Shown here: positions 18,446-26,287 of the stretch, piece by piece
Position numbering within the stretch: position 1 is the first letter of the stretch
Layout: each line of letters opens with the position of its first letter
Source of the DNA: an uncultured Cellvibrio sp.
Lineage (GTDB): Bacteria > Pseudomonadota > Gammaproteobacteria > Pseudomonadales > Cellvibrionaceae
Reading direction: 5' to 3'
Assembly (NCBI GenBank): GCA_946481735.1
Contig: CAMLOU010000020.1
Span: 1 to 40,650, forward strand
Length of the DNA: 40,650 nt
The notes under the pieces: model-generated
Told to the model about the DNA's origin: nothing
Database searches by the model: none
Seen by the model: the letters and a program-made list of their open reading frames with translations, nothing else
Program-made: the position numbers and the translations under genes

Positions 18446-19474
18446 TCACCTCAGCGCCGGGATTGTGAATGTCAGCTGCCATTGCTCGGCATCCGCCTGC
18501 GCGGGCATGCTGGTGTTAAGCCGCCATTGCTTGCGCGCCGCCATCTCCGGTGCGCTCTGGTAAAGCCAACTGGTGTAGGCGAGCCGCAGGCCTTTGCCCG
18601 CTTCCGGGTGCGCATGCAGCGGCAACGCCTGGTGGGTTTTGGGCAGGCTCAGGCACACCTCTATGTCATAGCGGTAATGGGTAATCCAGCGCACCAGGTC
18701 GCACAGCCACTGATGGCGCTCACCCTTCGGCTGAAAGGCAATCAGTTGCTCGTAGGTTTCAACCTGGATCAACAGACGCAGTGATTTGTGCTGATCCCAA
18801 CAACGCGTGCCGATCACGGTGGTCTGGGCAAGCCGGCTGTTTTGCAGCCCGAGGGCAATGTGCTGCTCCTTGTCCAGCGGCAGCCAGCCACCGCGAAACG
18901 GTTGCAACTGCAAGGGCAAACCGATCAGGCGGCGCAACAGCGATTGCACAAAACTGTGGCTGCGGCGCGGATGGCTGAGCAACCCGGCAATGGCGAGCAG
19001 TTGGCGGGGGTTCAATGGGCCTGCCTGGTCACCGTTAATGGCGTTGATCAGGCGACCGGGCAAGGGCAACTGATCCTTGGCCAGGCCGAGGTCTGGATTG
19101 GCGCGCACCATCATCCAGTAACGCAGGGTATTGATGCGGTGATTGAACATATCCAGGAAGGCCGCCATGGCGCCGTCGCCTTCGCGGGCGCGCTGGTAAC
19201 ACAGCTCCAGGTATGGTGCCGGCAAGGTGCCGAGGAGACCGGCGAGGATGTATTGGTTTAAATAGATCTGCACTGGCGTGGTCCGCACATCCACACAGGC
19301 CACCTGGTGCTGTGGGTGTTCGTAACCCAGGTGGGCTCGAAAACGGATGTGATCGCCCAGGTGCTTCATTACCTGCGAGCCATCGCGCAGGGGCAACGGC
19401 AGGAGCCGCCGCACAAGCTGCAGCAAATTCAGCCCGGCGTAGGTTTTATGTTCGACCGATGCTAGAGCAGACAT
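18446..19474 (-). CDS. tssG: T6SS baseplate protein TssG
   Basis: The product is 342 residues from the ATG at 19474, behind GGTAGG; an in-frame ATG at 19498 is an alternative. The sequence fits TssG: N-terminal …LNLLQLVRRLLPL…, then …RFRAHLGYEHPQ… and …YHIL-like… family blocks, including …LTYT… neighbours in the C-terminal beta region. With TssF, TssE and TssK it forms the baseplate wedge around VgrG. Its start lies inside the 3' end of tssF by 13 bases, and its stop is two bases before the vgrG start. Confidence 0.88.
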   Translation of the reverse strand: MSALASVEHKTYAGLNLLQLVRRLLPLPLRDGSQVMKHLGDHIRFRAHLGYEHPQHQVACVDVRTTPVQIYLNQYILAGLLGTLPAPYLELCYQRAREGDGAMAAFLDMFNHRINTLRYWMMVRANPDLGLAKDQLPLPGRLINAINGDQAGPLNPRQLLAIAGLLSHPRRSHSFVQSLLRRLIGLPLQLQPFRGGWLPLDKEQHIALGLQNSRLAQTTVIGTRCWDQHKSLRLLIQVETYEQLIAFQPKGERHQWLCDLVRWITHYRYDIEVCLSLPKTHQALPLHAHPEAGKGLRLAYTSWLYQSAPEMAARKQWRLNTSMPAQADAEQWQLTFTIPALR

Positions 19475-21237
19475 TGTGTACCTACCCTGGCAGGCCAACG
19501 CCTGATCAATTCCCCATCTGCATCACGCAGGACAAGGCTGATAAAACTGTTCAGCGGTACAAAATGCGCAAGGCATTCATTAAGTACTTCGCCAAAAAGC
19601 ATCACGCTGGCGCGGTCAAAATAATGAATATTGATTGCCAGGGTCAGTTCAGTGCCGTGACAGTAACCACGCCAGGCTTCATCGCCAACGTGGTGCCCCA
19701 CCATTCGGCACGTCAAGGTAAGGAGTGCCGCAATTTGCCGGCGCGCGCCCGCCTGGTCCGCCGGCAGGTGTTGAACCAGCAATTGACGCAGTGCCTCAAG
19801 GCCCTCCTGGCCAGAACGCAAGGGTAGATAGTGGCTGTTCAGTTGCGCGACCAGGCGGCGGGTCTGGTCGCCGGTTAATTGCGGTGATTGATGGCGGCTC
19901 GGGCGCTTGAGCATACGCGCTGTCTGCACGACCCCGGGCACATCCATCTGCAGGTTGCCCGCCAATGGCAGGCGCTCCGGTAAATTGCGGTTGGTACACC
20001 AGGCACGCCCCATCACACTCATGCCCGGTTGCCAGTCCGGTTCAAATTGTTCATTCAGGAAACGCAGAAAATATTCTGTGCCGGTCACCGAAGGCAATTG
20101 GCTAGGCTCGCGTCGTGCCACCCAATATCCGAATGGTGAGTTGCGGTCACCATAGAGCGGCTGCAACGGCTGGGTCGTACCGTCAGGATACAAAAAGTAC
20201 ACTTCGCCCAACGAATGAATTTCACAGTGTGCATGATGGAATTGATCGCCGGTAACCGGATATTCCAAACGCGTTGCACGCAAATGAATAGGCTCAATGG
20301 CCTGGCGGAATAAATTAATCACCGGTGCGCAATTCACTTTGAAGGCGTCGGTTGTGGGCACCTCGCATTCTTGCGATAAGAGAAAGATGATCTCCAGTTC
20401 CTGCTCAAAGCCTTTGGTGCTTAATCCTTGCAAGGTACCGAACAGGAATTTATCGGGAAACAGAAAATACTCTCGCAGCAACGGCAAGCCCGGATTAACC
20501 CCGGCATCACCGGGCAGAAGCGAATCTTCCGTATCCAGACCTTTAAATGTCAATGCAGAAACAGGCAAGGTGTAACAGGTGTCATCAACCGGGTTGCGCA
20601 CCAGAATGCCCTGCAAATGATTCTGCAATTGATCGTACAAACGAAAGCGATCCGGACCATGCAAATAAAATGATAATCGCTGCAAGGGCAAGCCATCAAA
20701 GCGAAAACCCTGGAATGTACGCAAGTGGACGCACAGTGCTGCAAAGACACCGCTGCCAGGTTTTACCGCACTGATTAAATTGTGTGGTGGCATCGTTACC
20801 CGGGTTACTTCTATCGGCCAGACTTCCGTATCGTAACGGGTAATAAAACGGCAAGGATAACGTTTGCCATGCAAATCAATTTCTGTGGACATTGGCGTAT
20901 TGCGTTTAACACATTGCACGCTGGCAAAATTTCCCTGGATCACATCAAACTGCACCACTGATGCGGCAGGCCATGGCGCTTCCAGGTGGGGCGATAATGC
21001 GGCCAGTAACTGATTGGGTAATAAGGCATCATCCAGATCCATCTGATAACGCAGGTGCCCGGTGAGATAAGCAAAGGATTGCAACATCATCTCAATATGA
21101 GGATCACCGGAGCGTTCACGGTTCAGCGAAAGCTCATGCGCCACCTCCGGGTAATCGCCGGCAAAACGCACCGACTCGGTACGCAGGTATTCCAGCTCTT
21201 CGAGGAAATAACGCTTTAGGGTTTCATCCGATAACAT
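19462..21237 (-). CDS. tssF: T6SS baseplate protein TssF
   Basis: The product is 591 residues. The N-terminus …YFLEELEYLRTESVRFAGDYPEVA… and the following …DPHIEMMLQSFAYLTGHL… block are diagnostic for TssF, the large wedge subunit of the T6SS baseplate. Length fits the usual 580-620. The ATG at 21237 overlaps the tssE stop as TAATG, and the 3' end overlaps tssG. Confidence 0.94.
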   Translation of the reverse strand: MLSDETLKRYFLEELEYLRTESVRFAGDYPEVAHELSLNRERSGDPHIEMMLQSFAYLTGHLRYQMDLDDALLPNQLLAALSPHLEAPWPAASVVQFDVIQGNFASVQCVKRNTPMSTEIDLHGKRYPCRFITRYDTEVWPIEVTRVTMPPHNLISAVKPGSGVFAALCVHLRTFQGFRFDGLPLQRLSFYLHGPDRFRLYDQLQNHLQGILVRNPVDDTCYTLPVSALTFKGLDTEDSLLPGDAGVNPGLPLLREYFLFPDKFLFGTLQGLSTKGFEQELEIIFLLSQECEVPTTDAFKVNCAPVINLFRQAIEPIHLRATRLEYPVTGDQFHHAHCEIHSLGEVYFLYPDGTTQPLQPLYGDRNSPFGYWVARREPSQLPSVTGTEYFLRFLNEQFEPDWQPGMSVMGRAWCTNRNLPERLPLAGNLQMDVPGVVQTARMLKRPSRHQSPQLTGDQTRRLVAQLNSHYLPLRSGQEGLEALRQLLVQHLPADQAGARRQIAALLTLTCRMVGHHVGDEAWRGYCHGTELTLAINIHYFDRASVMLFGEVLNECLAHFVPLNSFISLVLRDADGELIRRWPARVGTQCLL

Positions 21238-21569
21238 TATTCGCCCAATCTCCAGTTGACAGATTCATCTGCCTGATCACGCAATTGCGCACTGATATGT
21301 AACTGGCCATCGACCACATCGACAGCAATCTGCTTAAGCCGTGGTTCAAACTGGTAAATCCGCTGGGACAGTGCTTCACCGTAACGCTCAAGCGCTGCAT
21401 CACCTGGCCCTAGCTCCACGACATGAGGCACACCAAAATTCAGAATGCCCGGTGGTGCGTCCTTGTTTTTCAGTATGGCTGTTGCGGTGAGCTGCAAAAC
21501 TGACTCGCGCACGGCTTCTTTGATATTCCAGTCAGTTTCATGACACAGGCGTTCAAACAGGAGCTTCAT
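21237..21569 (-). CDS. tssE: T6SS baseplate protein TssE (gp25-like)
   Basis: The product is 110 residues from the ATG at 21569, which has GAGG eight bases upstream; the in-frame ATG at 21575 is only two bases from that site. The gp25-like lysozyme-related fold is indicated by …ILNFGVPHVVELG… and the family-typical …YQFEPRLKQIAVDV… strand, which contributes the EPRL motif. TssE starts sheath polymerisation at the baseplate. At about 110 residues it is shorter than the usual 130-170, because the N-terminal extension before …LLFERL… is missing. It is the first gene of the tssEFG block. Confidence 0.87.
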   Translation of the reverse strand: MKLLFERLCHETDWNIKEAVRESVLQLTATAILKNKDAPPGILNFGVPHVVELGPGDAALERYGEALSQRIYQFEPRLKQIAVDVVDGQLHISAQLRDQADESVNWRLGE

Positions 21570-21628
21570 CAGCATGGCCTCGATGCACGTTTCAACTCGC
21601 CATTCCTACATTTCTCATGGCGCAACGG

Positions 21629-21660
21629 GCACGCTTCAGGACAACCCGACTGAAGCGTGC
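21629..21660 (-). terminator. Perfect 11-bp stem-loop between hcp and tssE
   Basis: GCACGCTTCAG (21629-21639) and CTGAAGCGTGC (21650-21660) are perfect complements around a 10-base loop. The hairpin lies 11 bases after the hcp stop codon and 60 bases before tssE. There is no run of T after it on the coding strand, so it looks more like a partial terminator or a 3'-end RNA stabiliser than a full stop. Such an element would let hcp accumulate above the downstream baseplate genes. Confidence 0.7.
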
Positions 21661-21671
21661 TCAGTCGCTCA

Positions 21672-22268
21672 TCAGAACGTCGGTGAGTTATCAGTGAACT
21701 GTCCGATGGGTCGGTTGCGTGACACACTCCAGCCGGACATCTTGTTGCCCGCCAGGGAGGTATCCGCATTTTGCACCGTGTAGGTCCACAAAATTTCCGT
21801 GAAATTCAGCTTGAATTGCTCGGTGGGCATATCGTTGGGATGCGATTGGAACTGAATTTCACTGATCAACGCATCGCGCAATTCGAAAGTAAGAATGTTT
21901 GCGGTTTTATCACCGGAATTACGCAGGATATAAATACGGGTCGGTTTATCAGCGCCCTTTCCAATGGGTTCCGCACGCAGGCAAAACTCATAAAATTTTA
22001 CCGAGGTTTTGTCGACGTATTTCACACAAGTGAATTCGGTAATGATCGGACGACCGGAGGTGCGCGCCGAATTACTGACATCGGTGGTAACCTGTTGCTT
22101 CATGCCCTGGTGAATAGATACCAATTCAATACACTGACCAAAGTTTTTACCCAGGTCTTCGGTCAGGCCGGGCTTGTCAATCAGGCTACCGCCAGTGGTC
22201 CAGGTATTGGAATCCCCCGCACCAAAAATACCTTCCGCGTTACCAGGTTGTAATAAGATTAAATCCAT
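21672..22268 (-). CDS. hcp: T6SS tube protein Hcp (TssD)
   Basis: The product is 198 residues. Family-typical blocks are …CIELVSIHQGMKQQVTTDVS… near residue 46, …FTCVKYVDKTSVKFYEFCLR… in the middle, and …EIQFQSHPNDMPTEQFKLNF… towards the end. Hcp hexamers stack into the inner tube that is fired through the sheath and can carry small effectors in its lumen. The C-terminal 30 residues (…SLAGNKMSGWSVSRNRPIG…) extend past the core. It starts 17 bases after the sheath gene, with AAGGGG upstream, and is followed by a perfect stem-loop. Confidence 0.95.
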   Translation of the reverse strand: MDLILLQPGNAEGIFGAGDSNTWTTGGSLIDKPGLTEDLGKNFGQCIELVSIHQGMKQQVTTDVSNSARTSGRPIITEFTCVKYVDKTSVKFYEFCLRAEPIGKGADKPTRIYILRNSGDKTANILTFELRDALISEIQFQSHPNDMPTEQFKLNFTEILWTYTVQNADTSLAGNKMSGWSVSRNRPIGQFTDNSPTF

Positions 22269-22285
22269 GAGTCAAATCCCCTTGA

Positions 22286-24331
22286 TTAAGCCGGCAGCTC
22301 AGCTACCAGACGAATGGAAGTCGTAAGGTCTTCAAGCTGGAAATGCGGCTTGAGGAATAAGGTGGCGTTGTAGGCGCCGGGCTTTCCCGGAATACTGGTG
22401 ACATCAATCCGCGCTTCACGCAACGGAAATGCCGCCTTCACTTCCTGGGTCGCTTCGTCATCCAACAGGATGTATTGCGCAATCCATTCGTTAAGATATT
22501 TTTCAACATTACCGCGCGTCATAAAACGTCCCACTTTATCGCGCATGATTACCTTCATGTAATGCGCAAAACGCGAGGCGGCCAACACATAAGGCAACAT
22601 GGCGGAAAGTTGGGCATTACTGTTGGCAGAATCAGAGAGGTACTTCTTGGGCTTATTGGTGGTTTGTCCACCGAAAAACGCAGCGCGATTGGTGCCCTTG
22701 CAATGACACGCCGTGATAAAACCAAGATCATTCAATTCCTTTTCGCGGCGATCTGTAATCGCCACCTCGGTGGGGCATTGCATGTCGATGTCGCCATCTG
22801 CCGTCTTAAAAGTGAGGCTGGGCAGACCGTCCAGTAAACCGCCACCTTCAACACCGCGAATAGCCGCCGTCCAACCGTAAAGTGTAAATGCATGGGTAAT
22901 TCGTTCCGCAAGGAAGTAAGCCGGGTTGCCCCACAAACAACGTTCAGCATCGACATTACCGGAATGCTCTTCATAATCATCATGCATAATGACATCGGGC
23001 AAGGTTTCGCCTTCACGCAAGACAGGGAGCACAACCTGCTCTTCAAAACGAAGACCATCCGCCGCAAGGCGTTTTTCCCCATAAGGTAAACGCAGCAGGA
23101 TGCGCGGTAATGTCAACGTGACGTAGCGGGAATCTTCCTGATCGCGGAAACCACGCCATTCATTTAATTCCACGCTTTCAAATATCTTTGCGAGATCACG
23201 TGGTTTAGCCAGTTTGTCAAAAGACTTGAGACCAAACATATCGGGCGAGACGGCTGCAATAAAAGGCGCATGAGCAGAGGCGGCCACCTGGGATATTTTT
23301 TCCAGCAAACTGATGCTTTCTGGATCGCGACCAAAGCTGTAATCACCCAGCAATAAACTGTAGGGTGCACCACCATAAGTCCCATACTCAGCTTCATAAA
23401 TGAGCTTGAACAGGTGGCTTTGATCGAACTCAACCGCCTTGAACAAATCGTCTTTTAATTCTTTCCGGGTAATATTCAATACCCGCAGTTTCAATGACGT
23501 ACCGGTTTCTGCTCGCGCAACCAGGTGAAAGAGCCCGCGCCAAGAGGCTTCAAGCCGCTGGAAATTTTCATCGTGCAGCACCTGATTAAGGATGTTGCTC
23601 AGGCGGGTGTCCAGATCCACAACCAGCCGGTCAATTTTTTTAACCACACTCCCTTCTGCGGCTTTGAGATTGTCGTAATCTGCTATCACCATTTGGGTAA
23701 ATCGGCCAAACGCACGGTTGACGGCGGCTTTTTGCTTGTCGCTCGACTGCGCGTAAGATTCGGGGGTGTTGTCCTTCGCTGCCGCAGTCAGGTCTGCTGA
23801 TATCCAGCCATCCGTTGCGGTCGGATCGTAGGCGCTGGTAAAGTCCTTGCGCAAAGCCTCACCTTCCGGTGTATCAGCCATACTGGCATCAATCAGACGC
23901 TCAACATCATCATCGCTTTCGATCCGCGCCTGCATATCGCGCAGGTCTGCGCGCTTTTCATAAATCTCTTTTAAAGGATCGAATCGCTGCACAACAGAAA
24001 GCGGGCTGAATTGTTCCAGCTTGCTGAATGCCAGCGTACTTTTTTTTGCATCTGCAGCAGGATCATCCTCAGGCAATCGATACGAAAATGTGATACCGGC
24101 ATTAAATGAAGCCATCACCGAATCAAAAATTTCGGAATCAACCTCCACCATCTTGCGCTCTTTCAGGGGCAGCCGCTCAGCCGTGGGGGTATCGCCGGAC
24201 AAATCTGCCAGTATGCCCACAATAAACGGCAACTCTTTCTTTTCCATAGCGCCACCGGTTTCGACATCATAGGTAATCTTTACCCGGGGCGGACGACGTC
24301 GAGCCAAGACTTTTTGAATACTTTCTGACAT
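22286..24331 (-). CDS. tssBC: Fused T6SS sheath protein TssB-TssC
   Basis: One uninterrupted frame of 681 residues encodes both sheath subunits. Residues 1 to about 165 are TssB: …RRRPPRVKITYDVETGG… (11-27), …LPFIVGILADLSG… (34-46), …VDSEIFDSVMASFNAGI… (64-80) and …LEQFSPLSVVQRFDPL… (105-120). Residues about 200-681 are TssC: …RLEASWRGLFHLV… (259-271), …GDYSFGR…, …FITACHCKGTNRAAFFGGQ… and the C-terminal …KPHFQLEDLTTSIRLVAEL…. The linker (about 165-205) is acidic and Ala/Ser rich. The two proteins are normally separate and interleaved in the contractile sheath, and no other tssB is present here. The start has GAGGAA eight bases upstream. Nothing suggests a sequencing error, since both halves are intact and in frame. 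Confidence 0.93.
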   Translation of the reverse strand: MSESIQKVLARRRPPRVKITYDVETGGAMEKKELPFIVGILADLSGDTPTAERLPLKERKMVEVDSEIFDSVMASFNAGITFSYRLPEDDPAADAKKSTLAFSKLEQFSPLSVVQRFDPLKEIYEKRADLRDMQARIESDDDVERLIDASMADTPEGEALRKDFTSAYDPTATDGWISADLTAAAKDNTPESYAQSSDKQKAAVNRAFGRFTQMVIADYDNLKAAEGSVVKKIDRLVVDLDTRLSNILNQVLHDENFQRLEASWRGLFHLVARAETGTSLKLRVLNITRKELKDDLFKAVEFDQSHLFKLIYEAEYGTYGGAPYSLLLGDYSFGRDPESISLLEKISQVAASAHAPFIAAVSPDMFGLKSFDKLAKPRDLAKIFESVELNEWRGFRDQEDSRYVTLTLPRILLRLPYGEKRLAADGLRFEEQVVLPVLREGETLPDVIMHDDYEEHSGNVDAERCLWGNPAYFLAERITHAFTLYGWTAAIRGVEGGGLLDGLPSLTFKTADGDIDMQCPTEVAITDRREKELNDLGFITACHCKGTNRAAFFGGQTTNKPKKYLSDSANSNAQLSAMLPYVLAASRFAHYMKVIMRDKVGRFMTRGNVEKYLNEWIAQYILLDDEATQEVKAAFPLREARIDVTSIPGKPGAYNATLFLKPHFQLEDLTTSIRLVAELPA

Positions 24332-24387
24332 GGTTAGGCTTCCTCATTGCTATATGCTAATTAGCGTCAATAAAGTTTTTAACACAA

Positions 24388-24645
24388 TCACGAGCACTGG
24401 TTTAACCGATGGTGCTTGCGATACAACACAACCCCTTTACTGGCATTGATTTTTTCGACTTGCCCTTGCGATTCCAGATAGTCAAGTGCGTGCTGAACCA
24501 ATTCCAACGAATCCTGATAACGTTGGCGAGCCAACCACCAGCGCGCTATGCCCTCCACCGTCTCTGAAGCTTCGGGACAACTGGATAAATATCGTCTGAT
24601 AATGTCTGCTATTGACCGTATCTGGTCCGGCTCTGCCTGTATCAC
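24388..24645 (-). CDS. Small GTG-start protein at the head of the T6SS operon
   Basis: The product is 85 residues and begins with GTG, seven bases after GAGGA. The sequence is helical with a possible winged-helix ending: …YQDSLELVQHALDYLESQGQVEKINASKGVVLYRKHH…, where the last part reads like a helix followed by a beta wing. It has no membrane segment. It lies 56 bases upstream of tssBC and about 27 bases downstream of the predicted start of transcription, so it would be the first gene of the operon. A small regulator or DNA-binding protein is possible. I do not recognise a named family. Confidence 0.65.
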   Translation of the reverse strand: MIQAEPDQIRSIADIIRRYLSSCPEASETVEGIARWWLARQRYQDSLELVQHALDYLESQGQVEKINASKGVVLYRKHHRLNQCS

Positions 24646-24684
24646 TCAGCATTCCTCATGGCCATGGATTCACAGCGTTATCAT

Positions 24685-24700
24685 TTCAAAACCCATGCCA
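24685..24700 (-). promoter_or_regulatory. Candidate sigma-54 promoter of the T6SS operon
   Basis: On the minus strand TGGCATG (24700-24694) and TTGAA (24689-24685) sit with the four-base gap of the sigma-54 consensus TGGCACG-N4-TTGCW. The -24 element matches six of seven; the -12 element has A where the conserved C should be, which is a real weakness. The implied start of transcription is near 24673. A sigma-54 activator gene lies directly upstream, and three palindromes sit about 98-153 bases upstream of that start, which is the usual enhancer distance. Confidence 0.5.
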
Positions 24701-24762
24701 AACGTATTATTTTTGGAAAAGTCTTGATTTACGCGGGCTTTAGCAGGAGCGGGCAATCTGGA

Positions 24763-24780
24763 TGAGGCAAAAGAACCTCA
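24763..24780. promoter_or_regulatory. Palindromic operator, copy 1 (TGAGG-N8-CCTCA)
   Basis: A perfect five-base inverted repeat, TGAGG and CCTCA, is separated by eight bases (CAAAAGAA). It is the copy nearest to the T6SS operon and shares the CAAA continuation with copy 3. It is a likely binding site for a dimeric regulator, most plausibly the EBP encoded just upstream. Confidence 0.65.
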
Positions 24781-24797
24781 GTTATCAATAATATCGA

Positions 24798-24815
24798 TGA
24801 GGCGCTATGACCACA
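24798..24815. promoter_or_regulatory. Palindromic operator, copy 2 (TGAGG-N8-CCACA)
   Basis: This copy has the same 18-base frame with one mismatch in the right arm (CCACA for CCTCA) and a different centre. It lies 35 bases from copy 1 and 20 bases from copy 3, measured start to start. Confidence 0.5.
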
Positions 24816-24817
24816 GG

Positions 24818-24835
24818 TGAGGCAAACATACCTCA
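24818..24835. promoter_or_regulatory. Palindromic operator, copy 3 (TGAGG-N8-CCTCA)
   Basis: The arms are perfect and the centre is CAAACATA. It is the copy farthest from the operon, about 120 bases after the EBP stop codon. Apart from these three sites and the promoter candidate, the 313-base gap 24646-24958 holds only a weak CTAGCG/CGCTAG inverted repeat (24843-24877) and no gene. Confidence 0.65.
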
Positions 24836-24958
24836 CATTTTTCTAGCGAATAGACAGCAGCCACTCAATGCCGCTAGGCGATTGTGTGCTGATGCAAGGT
24901 GATAAGAGAGGTCGGAAAATTACCGGGAGAGATTTAACTGGCGGATAATACCCGTGGC

Positions 24959-26287
24959 TCAGGTAGAAAATCGGTCTGACTGGAACTGGTTTTTATCGAC
25001 ACCGTATTTTTCAATCAGGCGAGTAAAGCTTCGTCGCTCTTTGCCTGCCAAACGAGCAGCTTTGGAGATATTCCCCGCACATCGTTGTAACAGGCTACGG
25101 ATATAATTTTTTTCAAACTCCTCGATAACACGCGCTTTTTCCCGCTGGAACGAGTCCAGTGTTTTATTATCACCAGAGAAAACGGAATTTTCCGGACAAC
25201 TTTTTTCCACAGCACCTGATTGAGGAAGCCCTTTTACGTCAACGACATCAATGATTGACGATTCGGTTAACACAAATAATTTATGTAAATAATTCTCCAA
25301 CTCACGAATATTACCGGGCCAGTCATAAACCGACATCCAGGCGAGAGTTTCTCTGGATAACACCTTAACCGGTCGACCATATTCCTGACTGAACCGCGCC
25401 AGGAAATGCTGGCAAAGCTGCGGAATATCATCAGCACGCTGACGCAACGGGGGGATATTGACTGACAGGATATCAAGGCGATAGAACAGGTCTTCCCTGA
25501 AATGCTCACCAGACAGGAGGTAATGGGTCGATTTGTTACTCGCCGCAATAATCCTTACATTCGCTCGCTTATAACTCTCTGCACCCAATGGACGATATTC
25601 CCTATCCTGTAGAAAACGTAACAATACAACCTGAGCCTTGGGTGACAGGCTGTCAACTTCGTCAAGAAAGAGTGTTCCCTTATCCGCTTGCTCAATAAAA
25701 CCTGTATGATTTTTTTTTGCATCGGTAAAAGCACCACGCTCAAACCCAAAAAGTTCTGCAATAAACAGGTCATCACTGTATGCACCGCAGTTAACCGGCA
25801 CGAAAGGACCCGCTTCCCTGTTGCTGAGATAGTGGATAGCCCGCGCAGCAACTTCTTTACCCGTTCCTGTTTCCCCCTGAATCAGGACAGGCGCATCCGA
25901 ACTACTTACCCGATTTATGACAGTGATCAAGCTCCGCAAGGACTCACTCGAGCCAATCATGTTAAGCCCGACGGCTGCCGACAGATGCGGTGGCATAAAC
26001 CAATTACGCAGTAATTGCGCGCACTCTTTTACACTGCCCGGCCATCGTAATACCTCGATGTCCGTCAAAGAGAAAGGATGATTTGAGAAATGAATAAGCA
26101 AATCTGGTTTAGGCAGCAAAGAAAACGAAGGGAAAAAACCATCACCTACAACCAAAAGCTGAATAACATCCTCCGAGGATGTATCAGAACAGACAATGTC
26201 AATCCCGGCAGTGTCCAATGCATTGACGATCAAACTGCGCTCTTCATCAGAAGATATACATTGAAGATATATTTTTGTCTTGGTCAC
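24959..26287 (-). CDS. Sigma-54-dependent activator (VasH-like EBP) of the T6SS
   Basis: The likely start is GTG at 26287, six bases after AAAGGA, giving 442 residues; an ATG at 26326 lacks a good ribosome site. Residues about 1-95 look like a degenerate receiver-type domain without a clear phospho-acceptor Asp. The AAA+ domain follows: Walker A GETGTGKE (138-145), the sigma-54 contact loop as GAFTDA (185-190) rather than GAFTGA, Walker B GTLFLDEVD (204-212), and …FREDLFYRLDIL… sensor region. A Fis-type helix-turn-helix closes the protein (…NISKAARLAGKERRSFTRLI…). It would bind upstream palindromes and activate sigma-54 RNA polymerase. It sits directly upstream of the T6SS operon on the same strand. 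Confidence 0.88.
   Translation of the reverse strand: MTKTKIYLQCISSDEERSLIVNALDTAGIDIVCSDTSSEDVIQLLVVGDGFFPSFSLLPKPDLLIHFSNHPFSLTDIEVLRWPGSVKECAQLLRNWFMPPHLSAAVGLNMIGSSESLRSLITVINRVSSSDAPVLIQGETGTGKEVAARAIHYLSNREAGPFVPVNCGAYSDDLFIAELFGFERGAFTDAKKNHTGFIEQADKGTLFLDEVDSLSPKAQVVLLRFLQDREYRPLGAESYKRANVRIIAASNKSTHYLLSGEHFREDLFYRLDILSVNIPPLRQRADDIPQLCQHFLARFSQEYGRPVKVLSRETLAWMSVYDWPGNIRELENYLHKLFVLTESSIIDVVDVKGLPQSGAVEKSCPENSVFSGDNKTLDSFQREKARVIEEFEKNYIRSLLQRCAGNISKAARLAGKERRSFTRLIEKYGVDKNQFQSDRFST

Noticed and set aside
24843..24877. CTAGCG…CGCTAG as terminator of the EBP gene
   Set aside because: Only a six-base stem with a 23-base loop and no T-run; it is too weak to call.
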